Source of the DNA: VAXT01 sp963698015
GTDB lineage: Bacteria; Actinomycetota; Thermoleophilia; Gaiellales; Gaiellaceae
Length of the DNA: 64,000 nt
Assembly: GCA_963698015.1 (NCBI GenBank)
Contig: OY969109.1
Span: 2,232,001-2,296,000, forward strand
Direction: 5' to 3'
A program made the position numbers and the translations under genes. Position 1 is the stretch's first letter; each line of letters opens with the position of its first letter. The notes under the pieces were generated by a model, which was given only the letters and a program-made list of their open reading frames with translations, did not search any database and was not told where the DNA came from. Shown here one piece after another: positions 1 to 7,283 of the stretch.

Positions 1-353
1 TCCTCGCGCGCGGCGGGCGGATCGGGCGCGCCGCCGGCTGGGCCGGGCAGCTCCTGCACATCAAGCCGATCCTCACGCTCGAGGACGGCGAGGTGCTGCC
101 GCTCAAGCGCGTCCGGGGCAACCGGAAGGCGATCGAGGAATTCGCCGAGGCCTTCAGGGCGGCGACGGGCGACGAGCCGGGTCTCCGGGCCGGCATCGCC
201 CATGCGGACGCGCCGGAGCGCATGGCCGCGGTGGAGAAGCTGGTCCGCGACGTCCGTCCGAACGCAGAGATCGAGGTCGCGACCACGCTCGGCCCGGTCG
301 TCGGCACACATGCCGGTCCGGGCACGGTCGGGCTGTTCTGGCTCCAGGACTGA
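1..353 (+). CDS. DegV family fatty-acid-binding protein (C-terminal part)
   Basis: The reading frame is already open at the window edge (first full codon at base 3) and stops with TGA at 351-353, so only the last ~116 residues are seen. The visible part contains LARGGRIGRAAG, then LHIKPILTLEDGEVLPL, and near the end GPVVGTHAGPGTVGLFW. These are the C-terminal signatures of DegV/EDD proteins, which bind a single fatty acid and in some bacteria supply it to a fatty-acid kinase. The conserved THxGPGT segment is intact. Family assignment is firm; the ligand and pathway are inferred from the family. Confidence 0.88.
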   Translation, partial: LARGGRIGRAAGWAGQLLHIKPILTLEDGEVLPLKRVRGNRKAIEEFAEAFRAATGDEPGLRAGIAHADAPERMAAVEKLVRDVRPNAEIEVATTLGPVVGTHAGPGTVGLFWLQD

Positions 354-364
354 CGCGCGGACAC

Positions 365-396
365 TTAACAAGCCCGTAACCGTCGCGCTCTAGAAT
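365..396 (+). promoter_or_regulatory. Possible promoter of the cupredoxin gene
   Basis: TTAACA at 365-370 and TAGAAT at 391-396 resemble -35 and -10 boxes, but the 20-nt spacing is longer than ideal. The -10 box is good on its own. It lies about 70 nt before the ATG, leaving room for the leader with the Shine-Dalgarno sequence. Confidence 0.3.
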
Positions 397-468
397 CGCG
401 CCGGAGAATCCAGAAAGATCTGGACGCAGAAGGAACGCACTGAACCAATGTTTCGCAAAAGGAGGACG

Positions 469-828
469 ATGACTCGCATCGCACTACTCGCCGCCGGGCT
501 CCTGGCGACGCTCGCGTTCGCGGCGCCGATCGGAGCGACCAGCAGCGTCACGAAGCTGACTGGCACCGTCGGCCCCGGCTTCACCATCACCCTGAAGAAG
601 GGGACCGCCAAGGTGAAGACGCTCAAGGACGGCACGTACAAGATCACCGTCAACGACAAGTCGAACATCCACAACTTCCACCTGAAGGGCCCGGGCGTGA
701 ACAAGATCATCACGAGCACGCCGTTCAAGGGCACCAAGACGGTCACCGTGAAGCTGAAGGAGGGGACGTACAAGTACGTCTGCGACCCTCACGCAACCGT
801 GATGAAGGGCAGCTTCAAGGTCACTTAG
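469..828 (+). CDS. Secreted plastocyanin-like cupredoxin
   Basis: A 119-residue exported blue-copper-type protein. I chose the ATG at 469 because AGGAGG lies just upstream (about 459-464) and it gives a clean signal peptide (MTRIALLAAGLLATLAFAAP, cut near A23). An in-frame ATG at 448 would spoil both. The mature domain carries a full type-1 copper ligand set: His68 or His71 in IHNFHL, then Cys105, His108 and Met112 in CDPHATVMKG. Such proteins shuttle electrons outside the membrane or store copper. It stands alone between a DegV gene and a convergent oxidase gene. A related domain lacking the Met ligand occurs in the gene at 59826. Confidence 0.85.
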   Translation: MTRIALLAAGLLATLAFAAPIGATSSVTKLTGTVGPGFTITLKKGTAKVKTLKDGTYKITVNDKSNIHNFHLKGPGVNKIITSTPFKGTKTVTVKLKEGTYKYVCDPHATVMKGSFKVT

Positions 829-832
829 CGCG

Positions 833-1969
833 TCAGCGTTCGATCCAGGGGGCGCGCAAACCGCCCCCTGGTGACCGCGCACCGAGCCCGAACACCGGGT
901 CGGGCTCCTCCTCTCCGTTCAGCAGCTTCTCCACGTACTCCGCGAGCGCCGGCCCGTGCTTGAAGCCGTGGCCGGAGCCGCCGCCGAAGAGCCAGACGTG
1001 GTCGTGCTCGGGGTGCGGCGCGATCAGGAAGTTCGTGTCCTCGGTGAGCGAGTAGGGGCAGGAGCGCGTGCCGACGAGCGGCGCGCCGGCCAGCGCCGGG
1101 AAGCGGAGGGCGATGTAGTCGCGTGCTTCTCGCTCCTTCTCCTCGGAGGCGACGCGCTCGCCGGCATCCGGGTCGAACGCCGGCCCCTCGCGGTCGGGGC
1201 TCGCCTTGAAGCCGCGCCCGTCGAGGTCGCCGACGCCGTACACGCCGTTGTCGAAGTCGACCCACCCGGGAACGGACGGCGCCTGCCAGCCTGCGGGCGC
1301 GCCGAAGAAGTAGACGTCCTGCCTCGTCACGCGGAGGTCGACGAGCTCCGGGAAGAGCCCGGCAAGCCACGCGCCTCCGGCCCAGACGATCCGGTCCGCC
1401 TCCAGGCGGTCGCCGCCGACGAGGACCGCGTCACCCTCGGGTGCTGCTGTCCCCGTGACGAACCGTGCGCCGCGCTCGATCGCGAGCTCGGCCGTGACCC
1501 GGGTCGCGTCGCGCGCACGGAGCACTCCCGCCTCGGGCTCGAGCAGGATCGACTCGAGGCCCTGCCCGTCGAAGCTCGGCCAGAGCCGGGCGCCTTCGTC
1601 GGGCGCGAGGAGCTCGACTGGGATGTCCTGCTCTCTGAGAATGCGCTCGCTCTCCTCGCCCCAGCCGTGCCTGCCCGTGAAGAACCAGGCGACGCCAGAC
1701 GGCACGAGGAGCTCCGTCCCGGTCTCGCGCTCGAGCTCGCGCCAGAGGTCGAGCGCGCGGCAGGCCGAGCGCGTGTACCACGCGTTGTCGCCGTGCGCGA
1801 AGCGGATCAGCCGCGATTCTCCGCCCGAGGCGGCGCGCACGTGTCCCGGCGGGTACTGCTCGACGAGCGTGACGTCCCAGCCGCTCGAGACCAGCCGGAG
1901 GGCGAGCGACCCGCCGAAGACGCCCGCGCCGACGACGACGACGCTACGCAATCGGAATCGGCTCCGCAC
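833..1969 (-). CDS. FAD-dependent amine/amino-acid oxidase (sarcosine-oxidase/DAO family)
   Basis: A protein of up to 378 residues with an N-terminal Rossmann motif VVVVGAGVFGGSLALRL, then HVRAASGGESRLIRF, which matches the flavin-binding region of monomeric sarcosine oxidase and N-methyltryptophan oxidase. The C-terminus has GGGSGHGFKHGP, the usual FAD-contact loop. It should oxidise a secondary amine or amino acid, giving H2O2. The reading frame opens with GTG at 1969, but a TTG at 1951, overlapping the stop of the JAMM gene, is an equally good start. It is last in a leftward block with MoeB/ThiF and JAMM genes, so ThiO-like glycine oxidation is a possible role. No ThiS or ThiG is visible. 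Confidence 0.8.
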   Translation of the reverse strand: MRSRFRLRSVVVVGAGVFGGSLALRLVSSGWDVTLVEQYPPGHVRAASGGESRLIRFAHGDNAWYTRSACRALDLWRELERETGTELLVPSGVAWFFTGRHGWGEESERILREQDIPVELLAPDEGARLWPSFDGQGLESILLEPEAGVLRARDATRVTAELAIERGARFVTGTAAPEGDAVLVGGDRLEADRIVWAGGAWLAGLFPELVDLRVTRQDVYFFGAPAGWQAPSVPGWVDFDNGVYGVGDLDGRGFKASPDREGPAFDPDAGERVASEEKEREARDYIALRFPALAGAPLVGTRSCPYSLTEDTNFLIAPHPEHDHVWLFGGGSGHGFKHGPALAEYVEKLLNGEEEPDPVFGLGARSPGGGLRAPWIER

Positions 1970-2315
1970 CGCCGTTGTCGAGCCGCCACGCCGCGAGCTC
2001 GCGGGTGTCGGTGCGGAGGATCAGCCAGGGTCGCGCTGCCCAGAGGCCGGCGCGCTCGAGGTCGGCCCGCGACGGCTTCGGCGGCGAGCTCGGGTGCGAG
2101 TGGAAGACCGCGAGCTCGTAGCCTTCGTCCTCCAGGAACCAGACCTCCGGCTCGACCTCGAGCCTGAACCGGTACGGGGACGCGTCCGCGTTCCGGCCGC
2201 GCTCGTAGCCGACCGCGCGCCCGTCGCGGAGGACGACCAGGCCGCACGCCTCGTTCGGAGCCTCCTCGAGCGCGTGCCGCTCGAGCTCGCGCCGCACCTC
2301 AGCCGGTACCAGCAC
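1944..2315 (-). CDS. JAMM/MPN+ domain metallopeptidase (Mec-like)
   Basis: A 123-residue single-domain protein with a complete JAMM zinc site: Glu22 in NEACGL, His72 and His74 in HSHP, Ser82 and Asp85 (HxHx7Sx2D). Bacterial members cut amino acids or peptides from the C-terminal glycine of small ubiquitin-like sulfur carriers; mycobacterial Mec releases cysteine from CysO. It overlaps the upstream rhodanese-MoeB gene by 17 nt and the downstream oxidase gene by 8-26 nt, so the three are probably translated together. The E1-like neighbour supports a sulfur-carrier role, but no carrier gene (ThiS/MoaD/CysO) lies in this window. Confidence 0.88.
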   Translation of the reverse strand: MLVPAEVRRELERHALEEAPNEACGLVVLRDGRAVGYERGRNADASPYRFRLEVEPEVWFLEDEGYELAVFHSHPSSPPKPSRADLERAGLWAARPWLILRTDTRELAAWRLDNGGAEPIPIA

Positions 2316-3471
2316 AGAACTCGACGTAGTCGACGTACTCGGTGATCGTCGGGGAGTCGCCGCAGACCGGGCAGCCGGGGTCGCGCCGGACCGAGACCTC
2401 GTCGAACGACCCCGCCAGCGCGTCGTACAGCAGCAGGCGCCCGACGAGGGGCTCGCCGATCCCGAGCACGAGCTTGAGCGTCTCCGCGCCCTGAATCGAG
2501 CCGATCACACCGGGAAGCACTCCCAGCACGCCGCCCTCGGCGCAGCTCGGCGCGAGCTCCGGCGGAGGCGGCTGGGGGAAGAGGCAGCGATAGCAAGGCC
2601 CAGGCCCAACCGACTTAGTAACACTGTGTTGCAAAGTGTTCGTCGGAGCGAACACGGTCGCCTGGCCTTCGAAGCGGAAGATCGAGCCGTGGACGACGGG
2701 GATCCTGTGCCAGACCGAGGCGTCGTTCAGGAGGTAGCGGGTCGGGAAGTTGTCGGCCCCGTCGACGATCACCTCCCAGCCCTCGTCGAGGATGCGGTCG
2801 ACGTTGTCGGCTCCGAGCCGCTCCGGGTAGGCGACCACATCGACGTCCGGGTTCAGCTCGCGAACTCTCCGCTCCGCCGATTCGACCTTCGGCTCCCCGA
2901 GCGCGGCGGTCGAGTGGAGCACCTGCCGCTGGAGGTTGGACTCGTCGACGCGGTCGTCGTCCACGATCCCCAGTCGCCCGATGCCCGCGGCGGCGAGGTA
3001 GAGCGCCGCCGGAGAGCCGAGGCCGCCCGCGCCTACGACGAGCACGTTCGCGGCGAGCAGCCGCTCCTGGCCCGCGACGCCGATCTCGGGGATCAGGACG
3101 TGTCGGCTGTAGCGGACGCGCTGCGCCTCGTCGAGCCCGCCAGGCGTCTCGACTGGAAGGCCCGCCTCGGCCCAGGCGACGATCCCGCCCGCGAGCGAGA
3201 CGACGTCCTCGAAGCCGTGGGCGTGCATCGCTTGCGCGAGGCGGAGCGAGCGGTTGCCGTGCGCGCAGTAGAGAACGATGTGCCGGTCGCACTCCGGGTC
3301 GAGCCGCGCGCCGACGTCGCCCATCGGAATGTGCTCCGAGCCCGCGATCGTCCCCGACTCGAGCTCCCACTCCTCGCGGATGTCGACGAGAGCCGGCGGA
3401 TGGTCCGATCCGAGGAGCTCGCGCGCGCGCTCCGCATCGACTTCGAGGACAAGCTCGCGGTCGCCTGCCAT
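2299..3471 (-). CDS. Rhodanese-MoeB/ThiF fusion (sulfur-carrier adenylyltransferase)
   Basis: 390 residues in two domains. Residues 1-110 are a rhodanese domain with active-site loop CAHGNRS (Cys69). Residues 113-385 are a MoeB/ThiF/E1 domain with the nucleotide motif GAGGLGSP at 147-154, a zinc site CYRC (293, 296) plus CPVC (367, 370), and the conserved SCAEGGVLG. It should adenylate the C-terminal Gly of a ThiS/MoaD-like protein and load sulfur on it. The order is reversed relative to MoeZ, where rhodanese is C-terminal. Residues 279-287 (TLQHSVTKS), just before the zinc Cys pair, are encoded by a repeat also present in the gene at 48867. A TATCCT box 6 nt upstream of the ATG suggests a leaderless mRNA. 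Confidence 0.87.
   Translation of the reverse strand: MAGDRELVLEVDAERARELLGSDHPPALVDIREEWELESGTIAGSEHIPMGDVGARLDPECDRHIVLYCAHGNRSLRLAQAMHAHGFEDVVSLAGGIVAWAEAGLPVETPGGLDEAQRVRYSRHVLIPEIGVAGQERLLAANVLVVGAGGLGSPAALYLAAAGIGRLGIVDDDRVDESNLQRQVLHSTAALGEPKVESAERRVRELNPDVDVVAYPERLGADNVDRILDEGWEVIVDGADNFPTRYLLNDASVWHRIPVVHGSIFRFEGQATVFAPTNTLQHSVTKSVGPGPCYRCLFPQPPPPELAPSCAEGGVLGVLPGVIGSIQGAETLKLVLGIGEPLVGRLLLYDALAGSFDEVSVRRDPGCPVCGDSPTITEYVDYVEFCAGTG
2611..2637. repeat. 27-bp repeat copy 1 (in the MoeB/ThiF gene)
   Basis: This stretch matches 49560-49586 at all but two positions, including an identical 20-mer GTAACACTGTGTTGCAAAGT. It is clearly less GC-rich than its surroundings and contains a near-palindrome around GTAACAC/GTGTTGC. 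It is read in the same phase in both host genes, giving TLQHSVT. Confidence 0.75.
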
Positions 3472-3477
3472 GCCCCA

Positions 3478-3483
3478 AGGATA
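3478..3483 (-). promoter_or_regulatory. -10 box of the MoeB block (leaderless)
   Basis: On the minus strand TATCCT ends 6 nt before the ATG at 3471, and no Shine-Dalgarno sequence is present. It overlaps the rightward GATAAT box (3480-3485) of the divergent TPR gene. Confidence 0.5.
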
Positions 3484-3494
3484 ATCGGGGGGCC

Positions 3495-4472
3495 ATGAGC
3501 CCCCGCGCGCGGATCATCGTCATCGCCGGCGCCGCTGCGTGCCTCGCAGCGGGCGGGACGGTCGCCCTGGCCGTGATCACGTCGAACGGCAAGGGCGGGA
3601 ACCAGAGCAAGCCGGTCCCACTCGCCGGTGCGCCTCCGCTCGCTCTCGACCTCGGAGTCCGCACCGATCCGGAGGCGAGGGCGCTCCGGCGTGCAGAACG
3701 CCTCTTGCCCAAGCGCCGAGCCGCGGCCGGGCGGATATTCGCCCGGTACCTGTCGCCCGCGGCGCAGATCGGAGCCGCGTTCGCCGCCTGGCCCGACTCG
3801 AGCCTCGCCACGCTCGAGCGACTTGCGCAGGAGCACCCGCAGGACTCGCTCGTCCTCCTCCACCTCGGCTACGCGAGCCTGTGGGCCGGCGACTCCGGGC
3901 AGGCAACCGCGGCCTGGCGGCGAGCGGCGTCCACCCAGCCGGACACCATGTCCGCCCAACGTGCGGACGACGCCCTGCATCCTGCGTTCCCTCCCGGCGA
4001 GCCGCTGTTCGTCCCGAGCTTCGCGCCGCCGGCCCGGCTCGCCAGGCTGTCGCCGCCGCGCCAGTTCGAGCTGCTGGCGAAGAACGCCTCCAGGCCCGAT
4101 GCCCACGCGAAGCTCCTGTATGGGCTAGCGCTCCAGCGGCTCGGCCGCCGCCTCTCCGCCCAACGGCAGTACGACGCCGCCGCCCGGCTCGATTCGGGCG
4201 ATCCGGAGACGCAGGTCGCGGCTGCTGTCGGCCGCTTCGACAAGAGCAAGCCGTCAGCCGCGTTCTCGCGCCTCGGCCCGCTCACGAAGCGCTATCCACA
4301 CGCCGCCACGGTGCGGTTCCACCTCGGCCTCATGCTGCTCTGGCTGGCCCGCGCCCAGCCAGGTGCGCTCGCCGAGGGCAAGCGCCAGCTCCGCCTCGCC
4401 AGGAAGGAGGAACCGCACTCGCCGCTCGCGCGGGAAGCTACAAAGCTCCTCGCTGGTCTAGAAGGCGTATGA
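3495..4472 (+). CDS. Membrane-anchored TPR-like protein
   Basis: 325 residues. Residues 5-30 form one hydrophobic segment (IIVIAGAAACLAAGGTVALAVI), either an uncleaved signal anchor or a signal peptide. The rest is alanine-, leucine- and arginine-rich and shows TPR-like helical pairs, for example LLHLGYASLWAGDSGQATAAW and LLYGLALQRLGRRLSAQRQYDAAARLD. It probably acts as an extracytoplasmic scaffold; no enzymatic motif is seen. The ATG follows a GATAAT box at 3480-3485 by 9 nt with no Shine-Dalgarno sequence. It is divergent from the MoeB block with only 23 bp between the start codons. Confidence 0.68.
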   Translation: MSPRARIIVIAGAAACLAAGGTVALAVITSNGKGGNQSKPVPLAGAPPLALDLGVRTDPEARALRRAERLLPKRRAAAGRIFARYLSPAAQIGAAFAAWPDSSLATLERLAQEHPQDSLVLLHLGYASLWAGDSGQATAAWRRAASTQPDTMSAQRADDALHPAFPPGEPLFVPSFAPPARLARLSPPRQFELLAKNASRPDAHAKLLYGLALQRLGRRLSAQRQYDAAARLDSGDPETQVAAAVGRFDKSKPSAAFSRLGPLTKRYPHAATVRFHLGLMLLWLARAQPGALAEGKRQLRLARKEEPHSPLAREATKLLAGLEGV

Positions 4473-4489
4473 ACCAGTTCGTCACGAAT

Positions 4490-4517
4490 AGGACTTATGG
4501 ACCGTAAGATGAGTCCT
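4490..4517 (+). terminator. Candidate hairpin after the TPR gene
   Basis: AGGACT (4490-4495) pairs with AGTCCT (4512-4517) about 18 nt after the stop codon. The stem is short and no T-run follows, so this is only a candidate. Confidence 0.3.
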
Positions 4518-4545
4518 TCGGCCTATAGACGCAGCTCTATACCGC

Positions 4546-4574
4546 TTGAAAGACTGCCGCGGCCTAGAGATACG
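4546..4574 (+). promoter_or_regulatory. Candidate promoter of the sigma factor gene
   Basis: TTGAAA (4546-4551), 17 nt, then GATACG (4569-4574). The start codon is about 50 nt downstream, leaving a leader with a GGGAGGGGG Shine-Dalgarno sequence. The nearby TTGACA at 4575-4580 has no matching -10 box. Confidence 0.4.
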
Positions 4575-4626
4575 TTGACATTTCTACAGCTGCAACTACC
4601 GTGAGAGACCGGGAGGGGGAACCGAG

Positions 4627-5712
4627 TTGAGCGGAGGGGAGCAACGGACAGCGCGTGCCGGGGCGCCGGGGGGTGTCCTCGAAGTCGACGAGCTCTGGGA
4701 GCTCGTTCAGGCTGGGCGACAGGCCGGAAAGCTCTCGGCCGAGGAGATCACGCTTGCTCTCGACGAGCTGTCTCTGGATACAGGGCAGATCGACGAGTTC
4801 TACGGGGTGCTCGAGGAGCTCCACATCGAGGTCGTGCCCAGCGAGGAAGAAGCCGAGGAGGAGCCACTCGACCTCGACGCGCCGGACGTCTCGACCGATG
4901 CGCTCCAGCTCTTTCTGAAGGACATCGGCAAGGTCGACCTGCTGACCGCGTCGCAGGAGGTCGAGCTCGCGAAGAAGATCGAGCGCGGCGACCACCACGC
5001 GAAGCAGTGCATGGTCGAGGCGAACCTGCGCCTCGTGGTGTCGATCGCCAAGCGCTACCGCAACCAGGGGCTGCCGTTCCTGGATCTCATCCAGGAGGGG
5101 ACGATCGGCCTCGTTCGCGCCGCCGAGAAGTTCGACTACCGCAAGGGGTTCAAGTTCTCGACGTACGCGACGTGGTGGATCCGCCAGGCCGTCGCGCGCG
5201 CGCTCGCGGACAAGTCGCGGACGATTCGCATGCCCGTGCACGTCGTCGAGAAGCTGAACAAGATCGTGCGCTCGGAGCGGAAGCTCCGCGGCGAGCTCGG
5301 CCGTGAGCCGACCGCGCTCGAGATCGGGCGCGAGCTCGACCTGAGCGCCGAGGAGGTCGAGCAGATCAGGCGTAGCTCACAGCTGCCCGTCTCGCTCGAG
5401 AAGCCGGTCGGCGACGACGAGGAGTCGGAGTTCGGCCACTTCCTCACCGACGAGACGGCGCCGCTGCCCGAGGAGTCGGCCGAGCAGGCGCTCCGCCGAG
5501 ACACGCTGAAGCAGATCCTGTGCTCGCTCTCGCCGAGGGAGCAGAAGATCCTCGAGATGCGCTACGGGCTCGACGGCGAGCAGCCGCGGACGCTGGACGA
5601 GGTGGGACGCGCGTTCAACGTGACGCGGGAGCGCATCAGGCAGATCGAGAACCAATGCCTGAAGAAGCTCCGCGCGCTGGCGGATTGCCAGAAGCTCAGA
5701 GAAGTCGCCTAG
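4627..5712 (+). CDS. rpoD: RNA polymerase primary sigma factor (RpoD/SigA family)
   Basis: 361 residues starting with TTG after a strong GGGAGGGGG ribosome site. Residues 20-70 form a sigma-1.1-like acidic segment. Region 1.2 begins at DALQLFLKDIGKVDLL (about 92). Regions 2.1-2.4 hold NLRLVVSIAKRYRNQGLPF, DLIQEGTIGLVRAAEKFDYR and FSTYATWWIRQAVARAL. Region 4 ends with SPREQKILEMRYGL and the helix-turn-helix TLDEVGRAFNVTRERIRQIE. It directs core polymerase to housekeeping -10/-35 promoters. The length and full region 1.2-4 set fit a primary or group-2 sigma factor. It is monocistronic, with two strong hairpins directly downstream. Confidence 0.95.
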   Translation: MSGGEQRTARAGAPGGVLEVDELWELVQAGRQAGKLSAEEITLALDELSLDTGQIDEFYGVLEELHIEVVPSEEEAEEEPLDLDAPDVSTDALQLFLKDIGKVDLLTASQEVELAKKIERGDHHAKQCMVEANLRLVVSIAKRYRNQGLPFLDLIQEGTIGLVRAAEKFDYRKGFKFSTYATWWIRQAVARALADKSRTIRMPVHVVEKLNKIVRSERKLRGELGREPTALEIGRELDLSAEEVEQIRRSSQLPVSLEKPVGDDEESEFGHFLTDETAPLPEESAEQALRRDTLKQILCSLSPREQKILEMRYGLDGEQPRTLDEVGRAFNVTRERIRQIENQCLKKLRALADCQKLREVA

Positions 5713-5715
5713 TAG

Positions 5716-5762
5716 TCGAAGAAAGTCCGGCGCGCTTCCCGCGCCATGACGACTTTCTTCGA
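5716..5762 (+). terminator. Nested hairpin after the sigma factor gene
   Basis: A perfect 12-bp inverted repeat (TCGAAGAAAGTC at 5716-5727 and GACTTTCTTCGA at 5751-5762) encloses a second stem GGCGCG/CGCGCC (5729-5734, 5740-5745). It starts 4 nt after the stop codon. The outer arms end in A/T-rich sequence, so it is a good terminator or mRNA 3' end structure. Confidence 0.65.
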
Positions 5763-5788
5763 ATGGTGTCGCGGCCTGACGGACGTGA

Positions 5789-5815
5789 GCGGAGGCGGGC
5801 AAAGCCCGCCTCCGC
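5789..5815 (+). terminator. Perfect 12-bp stem, AAA loop
   Basis: GCGGAGGCGGGC (5789-5800), loop AAA, GCCCGCCTCCGC (5804-5815). It is a second, very stable hairpin between the sigma factor gene and the M20 peptidase gene, without a T-run. It may back up the first terminator. Confidence 0.55.
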
Positions 5816-5881
5816 GGCGTCAATTCCTTGACGATTCTCGCCGCTTGGTCGAGTCGTCCTCCTCGAAGAGAACACTCGCAA

Positions 5882-5887
5882 TAGACT
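5882..5887 (+). promoter_or_regulatory. -10 box, leaderless M20 gene
   Basis: TAGACT lies 7 nt before the ATG at 5895 and no Shine-Dalgarno sequence is present, so transcription probably starts at or next to the start codon. Confidence 0.5.
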
Positions 5888-5894
5888 CGCCCGC

Positions 5895-7229
5895 ATGACA
5901 GATCCGCCGCGGGAGTGGATGGAGCAGCTCGACGAGCTCCTGCGCATCCCGAGTGTCAGCGCCGACCCTGAGCGGGCCGACGAGGTGGTTCTCGCGGCGG
6001 AGTGGGTCCGCGACTTCATCCGCGCCGCCGGCGGGGAGGCCGAGCTGGTGGCGACCGAGAAGCATCCGCTCGTAATCGGCGAGTTCCGCGCCTCCGAAGG
6101 CGCCGACGACGCGCCGACGGTGATCGCGTACGGGCACTTCGACGTCCAGCCGGAGGCGCCGCTCGACCTCTGGGAGTCGCCGCCGTTCGAACCGACCGTC
6201 CGCGATGGGTGGCTCTACGCGCGCGGGGTCGCCGACGACAAGGGTCAGTTGTACATCCTGCTCAAGGCTGCCGCGTTGCTCTCCGCCGAGGGCGCTCTGC
6301 CCGTGAACGTGCGGTTCACCTGCGACGGCGAGGAGGAGTCGGGCGGACACTCGATCATCGATTTCCTCGAGGATGACGAGCGCGGCGCGGATGCGTGCGT
6401 GATCTTCGACGGGAACATGCTCGCTCCGGGCAAGCCCGCGTTCTTCGTCGCCACGCGCGGGATCGCGTACTTCCACGTCCGGGTTCGGACCGGGGACAAG
6501 GACCTGCACTCTGGCGTCTTCGGCGGGGCGGCGATGAACGCGAGCCACGTGCTGCTGCAGGTGCTGTCGGCGGTCCTTCCGCGCGACGGCGAGGTCCCGG
6601 AGCCGCTGCGCGCCGGGATCGTCCGGCCGAGCGACGAGGAGATCGAGAGCTGGAGCGCTCTCGACCCGGGCTCAGAGGCGCTCTCGGCGCAGGGCGCCCG
6701 CCCGGCCGATCAGCGCGCGGCCGAGGACTTCTACCTGCGCACGTGCGTCGAGCCGGCGGTCGACGTCCACGGTGTGCTGGGCGGCGAGCCGCAGCTCCAA
6801 AAGACCGTGATCGGGGTCGAGGCGGAGGCGAACGTGTCGATCCGGCTCGTGCCGGGTCAGGACGACAAGACGATCGCGGGGGAGATGGAGCGGCTGATGC
6901 GCGAGGCCGCACCCGAGGGCGCCGACATCGAGATCGAGTTGATCGCGAGTGCGCCCGCGGCTCGCGTGCGGCCCGACGACCCGGCGATCAAGCTCGGCCA
7001 GGACGCGTTCGAGCGCGTGATCGGCGCCCGGCCGCTGCTGATTCGCATCGGCGGTTCGCTGCCTGTCATGGCCGCGCTCGAGAGCAAGCAGATCCCGACC
7101 ATCCTCACCGGCTTCGACCTGCCGGACGGGAACATCCACTCGCCGAACGAGCGGTTCCGCGTCGACCACATCGCGCTCGGCGTCGAGACTGCGAAAGAGC
7201 TGTTCCGCTCCCTCGGCGAGCTCCGCTAA
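5895..7229 (+). CDS. M20/M28-family dipeptidase
   Basis: 444 residues with the M20 metallopeptidase pattern: YGHFDVQP (first zinc His), GVADDKGQ (bridging Asp), CDGEEESGG (catalytic Glu and zinc Glu) and a C-terminal GFDLPDGNIHSPNE with the last ligand His. The central part (about 195-330) is the lid/dimerisation domain. It should cleave dipeptides or related amides in the cytoplasm, as do the CNDP-type and ArgE/DapE relatives. It is monocistronic and convergent with the amidohydrolase gene. Confidence 0.9.
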   Translation: MTDPPREWMEQLDELLRIPSVSADPERADEVVLAAEWVRDFIRAAGGEAELVATEKHPLVIGEFRASEGADDAPTVIAYGHFDVQPEAPLDLWESPPFEPTVRDGWLYARGVADDKGQLYILLKAAALLSAEGALPVNVRFTCDGEEESGGHSIIDFLEDDERGADACVIFDGNMLAPGKPAFFVATRGIAYFHVRVRTGDKDLHSGVFGGAAMNASHVLLQVLSAVLPRDGEVPEPLRAGIVRPSDEEIESWSALDPGSEALSAQGARPADQRAAEDFYLRTCVEPAVDVHGVLGGEPQLQKTVIGVEAEANVSIRLVPGQDDKTIAGEMERLMREAAPEGADIEIELIASAPAARVRPDDPAIKLGQDAFERVIGARPLLIRIGGSLPVMAALESKQIPTILTGFDLPDGNIHSPNERFRVDHIALGVETAKELFRSLGELR

Positions 7230-7252
7230 CTCGCGTCTTTACAAGAAACAGG

Positions 7253-7281
7253 CCCTAACAAGGGACAGGCCCTCGTTAGGG
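7253..7281. terminator. Bidirectional hairpin between convergent genes
   Basis: CCCTAAC (7253-7259) pairs with GTTAGGG (7275-7281) in the 54-bp gap between the convergent M20 and amidohydrolase genes. The loop contains GGGACAGGCCC, reminiscent of the GGAC-rich palindromes elsewhere in the window. Confidence 0.45.
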
Positions 7282-7283
7282 GG

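Noticed and set aside
956..2345. Long plus-strand open frames opposite the oxidase and JAMM genes
   Set aside because: High-GC shadow frames with Arg/Ala-rich, low-complexity translation; the minus-strand proteins carry all the conserved motifs. The same holds for similar long shadows opposite lhr and the kinase gene.
4575..4603. TTGACA before the sigma gene as the main -35 box
   Set aside because: 17 nt downstream stands ACCGTG, not a -10 box; the TTGAAA/GATACG pair 30 nt upstream is better.
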